The notes under the pieces were generated by a model. It searched no databases and had not been told where the DNA came from. It saw nothing but the letters and a program-made list of their open reading frames with translations. A DNA stretch of 64,000 nucleotides from Rhodospirillaceae bacterium (GTDB lineage Bacteria > Pseudomonadota > Alphaproteobacteria > Rhodospirillales > Rhodospirillaceae): contig JAVJSV010000012.1 in the NCBI GenBank assembly GCA_040219235.1, positions 124,001 through 188,000 of the forward strand, read 5' to 3'. The position numbers and the translations under genes are program-made. The first letter of the stretch is position 1. Each line of letters opens with the position of its first letter. This document shows positions 63,059-64,000 of the stretch, in pieces.

Positions 63059-64000
63059 CGGCGCTCTAAAATCAGTTTCTCGAAAACGTCTGATATTTCA
63101 TCGATTGCAGACGTATCGTTAAATAATAGAGCTGAACTCGCAGCTATTTTATTTCGCACAGCCGTACGAAAAGGCAGATCATGCACAAGGCGATAGGCGG
63201 TCTCGACGTAACCTTGTGTACTGTTGACCACGCAGTCCAGGACATCCATTTTTCTGTAAAAGGCGAGGGTGTGTCGCCCCCTCATAAAGCGCCCTGGCCA
63301 ATGCACGATAGGTGTGCCGGTTGCTAAGCTTTCAAGGCTGGTTTTACCACCGGCCCAATGGGGGATATCCAATAAGACGTCTACACAGCGCAGCAGGGCG
63401 ATAAAGTCTTTGCTGGGAACGCGCTTTAACATTCTAACCCGGTCCATATTATCGCCGGCTTTTTGCGCCAGGCGAGACAGGAAAAGCTCATCGGCATGGT
63501 CGGTCAGCGACATAAAATAGAGTCTGGCTGCCGCATCCTTCTCGAGTAGTCCTGCGGCAATATCGTCGAAATCCGGGTGAATTTTATACAAGCTTTGCGC
63601 GCACAGATAAGCAGGTGCATCTGCGATCATTCCAAAGCTGCTTTTGTCCTGCACCATTTCTGGAACGGCGGGCGCTTTCACACAGACCGATAAACCATCA
63701 AGCGGTATCAACTGCTCGGTATAGTGTTCTTGAGCGTCCTGTGGCTCCATATCTGCAACAGACAGAAAGAAATCCATATTTGGAATGCCCGTCGTCACCG
63801 GGTGTCCCCACCCCATAACCTGCACTGGCGCAGACCGGGCGAAGGCCAAAAAGTACACCAGGTCTTCCATGCCAACTTCCGGGAAGTAAATCAGATCGGC
63901 GGCAACCTGAGCAATTTTCTCTCTGGCTTGGATCAGGTTATCTGGCAGATCAATGACCTCATCCGCAGCGCGCGCAAGAACAGGGGCCAAGGGGTCCTCA
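63055..64000 (-). CDS. GT41-family O-GlcNAc-transferase-like protein, C-terminal part (cut by right edge)
   Basis: The frame is open to the last base of the window, so the N-terminus lies beyond; 315 codons are visible. The C-terminal GT41 lobe is recognisable: DLIYFPEVGMEDLVYFLAFARSAPVQVMGWGHPVTTG, then DVLLDIPHWAGGKTSLESLATGTPIVHWPG with the nucleotide-sugar region. It is distinct from the GT41 gene at 22034. The 5' part probably contains TPR repeats. Likely acts on proteins or cell-surface acceptors; the neighbour is an MsbA-like exporter. Confidence 0.82.
   Translation of the reverse strand, partial: EDPLAPVLARAADEVIDLPDNLIQAREKIAQVAADLIYFPEVGMEDLVYFLAFARSAPVQVMGWGHPVTTGIPNMDFFLSVADMEPQDAQEHYTEQLIPLDGLSVCVKAPAVPEMVQDKSSFGMIADAPAYLCAQSLYKIHPDFDDIAAGLLEKDAAARLYFMSLTDHADELFLSRLAQKAGDNMDRVRMLKRVPSKDFIALLRCVDVLLDIPHWAGGKTSLESLATGTPIVHWPGRFMRGRHTLAFYRKMDVLDCVVNSTQGYVETAYRLVHDLPFRTAVRNKIAASSALLFNDTSAIDEISDVFEKLILERR

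Noticed and set aside
1-64000. tRNA, rRNA, CRISPR array, insertion sequence or prophage
   Set aside because: No cloverleaf-like segments, repeat-spacer periodicity, transposase or phage protein were seen; the gaps between genes are all under 300 bases.

Overview
The window looks like chromosomal DNA from a free-living alphaproteobacterium, probably from an aquatic or marine lineage near the Rhodospirillales. The evidence is gene order and protein content: hemW-rdgB-rph next to hrcA-grpE, dnaK-dnaJ, a maeB / mutS-glnD-murJ-trpS block, a TauE/SafE exporter paired with a TIGR02186 protein, and Nfu-type and bactofilin genes of alphaproteobacterial character. Base composition is moderately GC-rich and even, apart from one clearly AT-rich gene near 23.7-24.4 kb. 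I saw no rRNA, tRNA, insertion sequence, phage gene or CRISPR array. No gap between genes exceeds 300 bases.

Layout. 1-5.1 kb: a catabolic-looking cluster (GPH-type transporter cut by the left edge, cytochrome P450, double-domain nitrilase) divergent from an IclR regulator, with a perfect palindrome between them. 5.1-8.6 kb: minus-strand operon rph-rdgB-hemW-SDR. 8.7-11 kb: a gamma-glutamylcyclotransferase gene split by an apparent single-base frameshift, then hrcA and grpE. 11.1-16 kb: a tightly packed six-gene plus-strand unit encoding two exported sorbosone-dehydrogenase-like proteins, three ASCH-domain paralogs (one with a signal peptide) and a GNAT acetyltransferase. This is the best candidate here for an undescribed system. 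16-18 kb: RidA, AlkB and a methyltransferase. 18-21.3 kb: dnaK (heat-shock-like promoter and repeat-rich leader) and dnaJ, separated by a strong hairpin. 21.3-25.1 kb: a 2OG-Fe(II) oxygenase, a GT41 O-GlcNAc-transferase-like enzyme, an AT-rich FkbM methyltransferase and a second methyltransferase, probably a small glycan or protein modification cluster. 25.2-36.1 kb: dapB, nth, bactofilin, an EI24 membrane protein, a PfkB kinase, typA, an AmpG-like transporter, and a malic enzyme gene overlapping a PhoR-like histidine kinase gene. 36.3-45.1 kb: mutS, a small membrane protein, glnD, murJ and trpS. 45.1-51 kb: nitroreductase, polysaccharide deacetylase, Bax-like glucosaminidase, Nfu iron-sulfur protein, universal stress protein, TIGR02186 protein and TauE/SafE exporter. 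51-64 kb: surface-polysaccharide and nucleotide-sugar genes (fcl, gmd, NeuD/PglD-like, CapD/PglF-like, WbpE- and WbpB-like), with purH and an MFS gene between them, then an MsbA-like exporter and a second GT41 protein cut by the right edge.

How the genes fit together. Envelope and glycan functions recur: GDP-fucose, 3-amino or 4-amino nucleotide sugars, a lipid/polysaccharide flippase, MurJ, AmpG, deacetylase and glucosaminidase. Proteostasis genes form a second theme (HrcA, GrpE, DnaK, DnaJ, HemW). Several short tandem duplications sit exactly at gene starts or stops (44022-44057, 53254-53287, 61233-61288), where they could alter expression. Functional statements rest on motif reading by eye; no database search was run.
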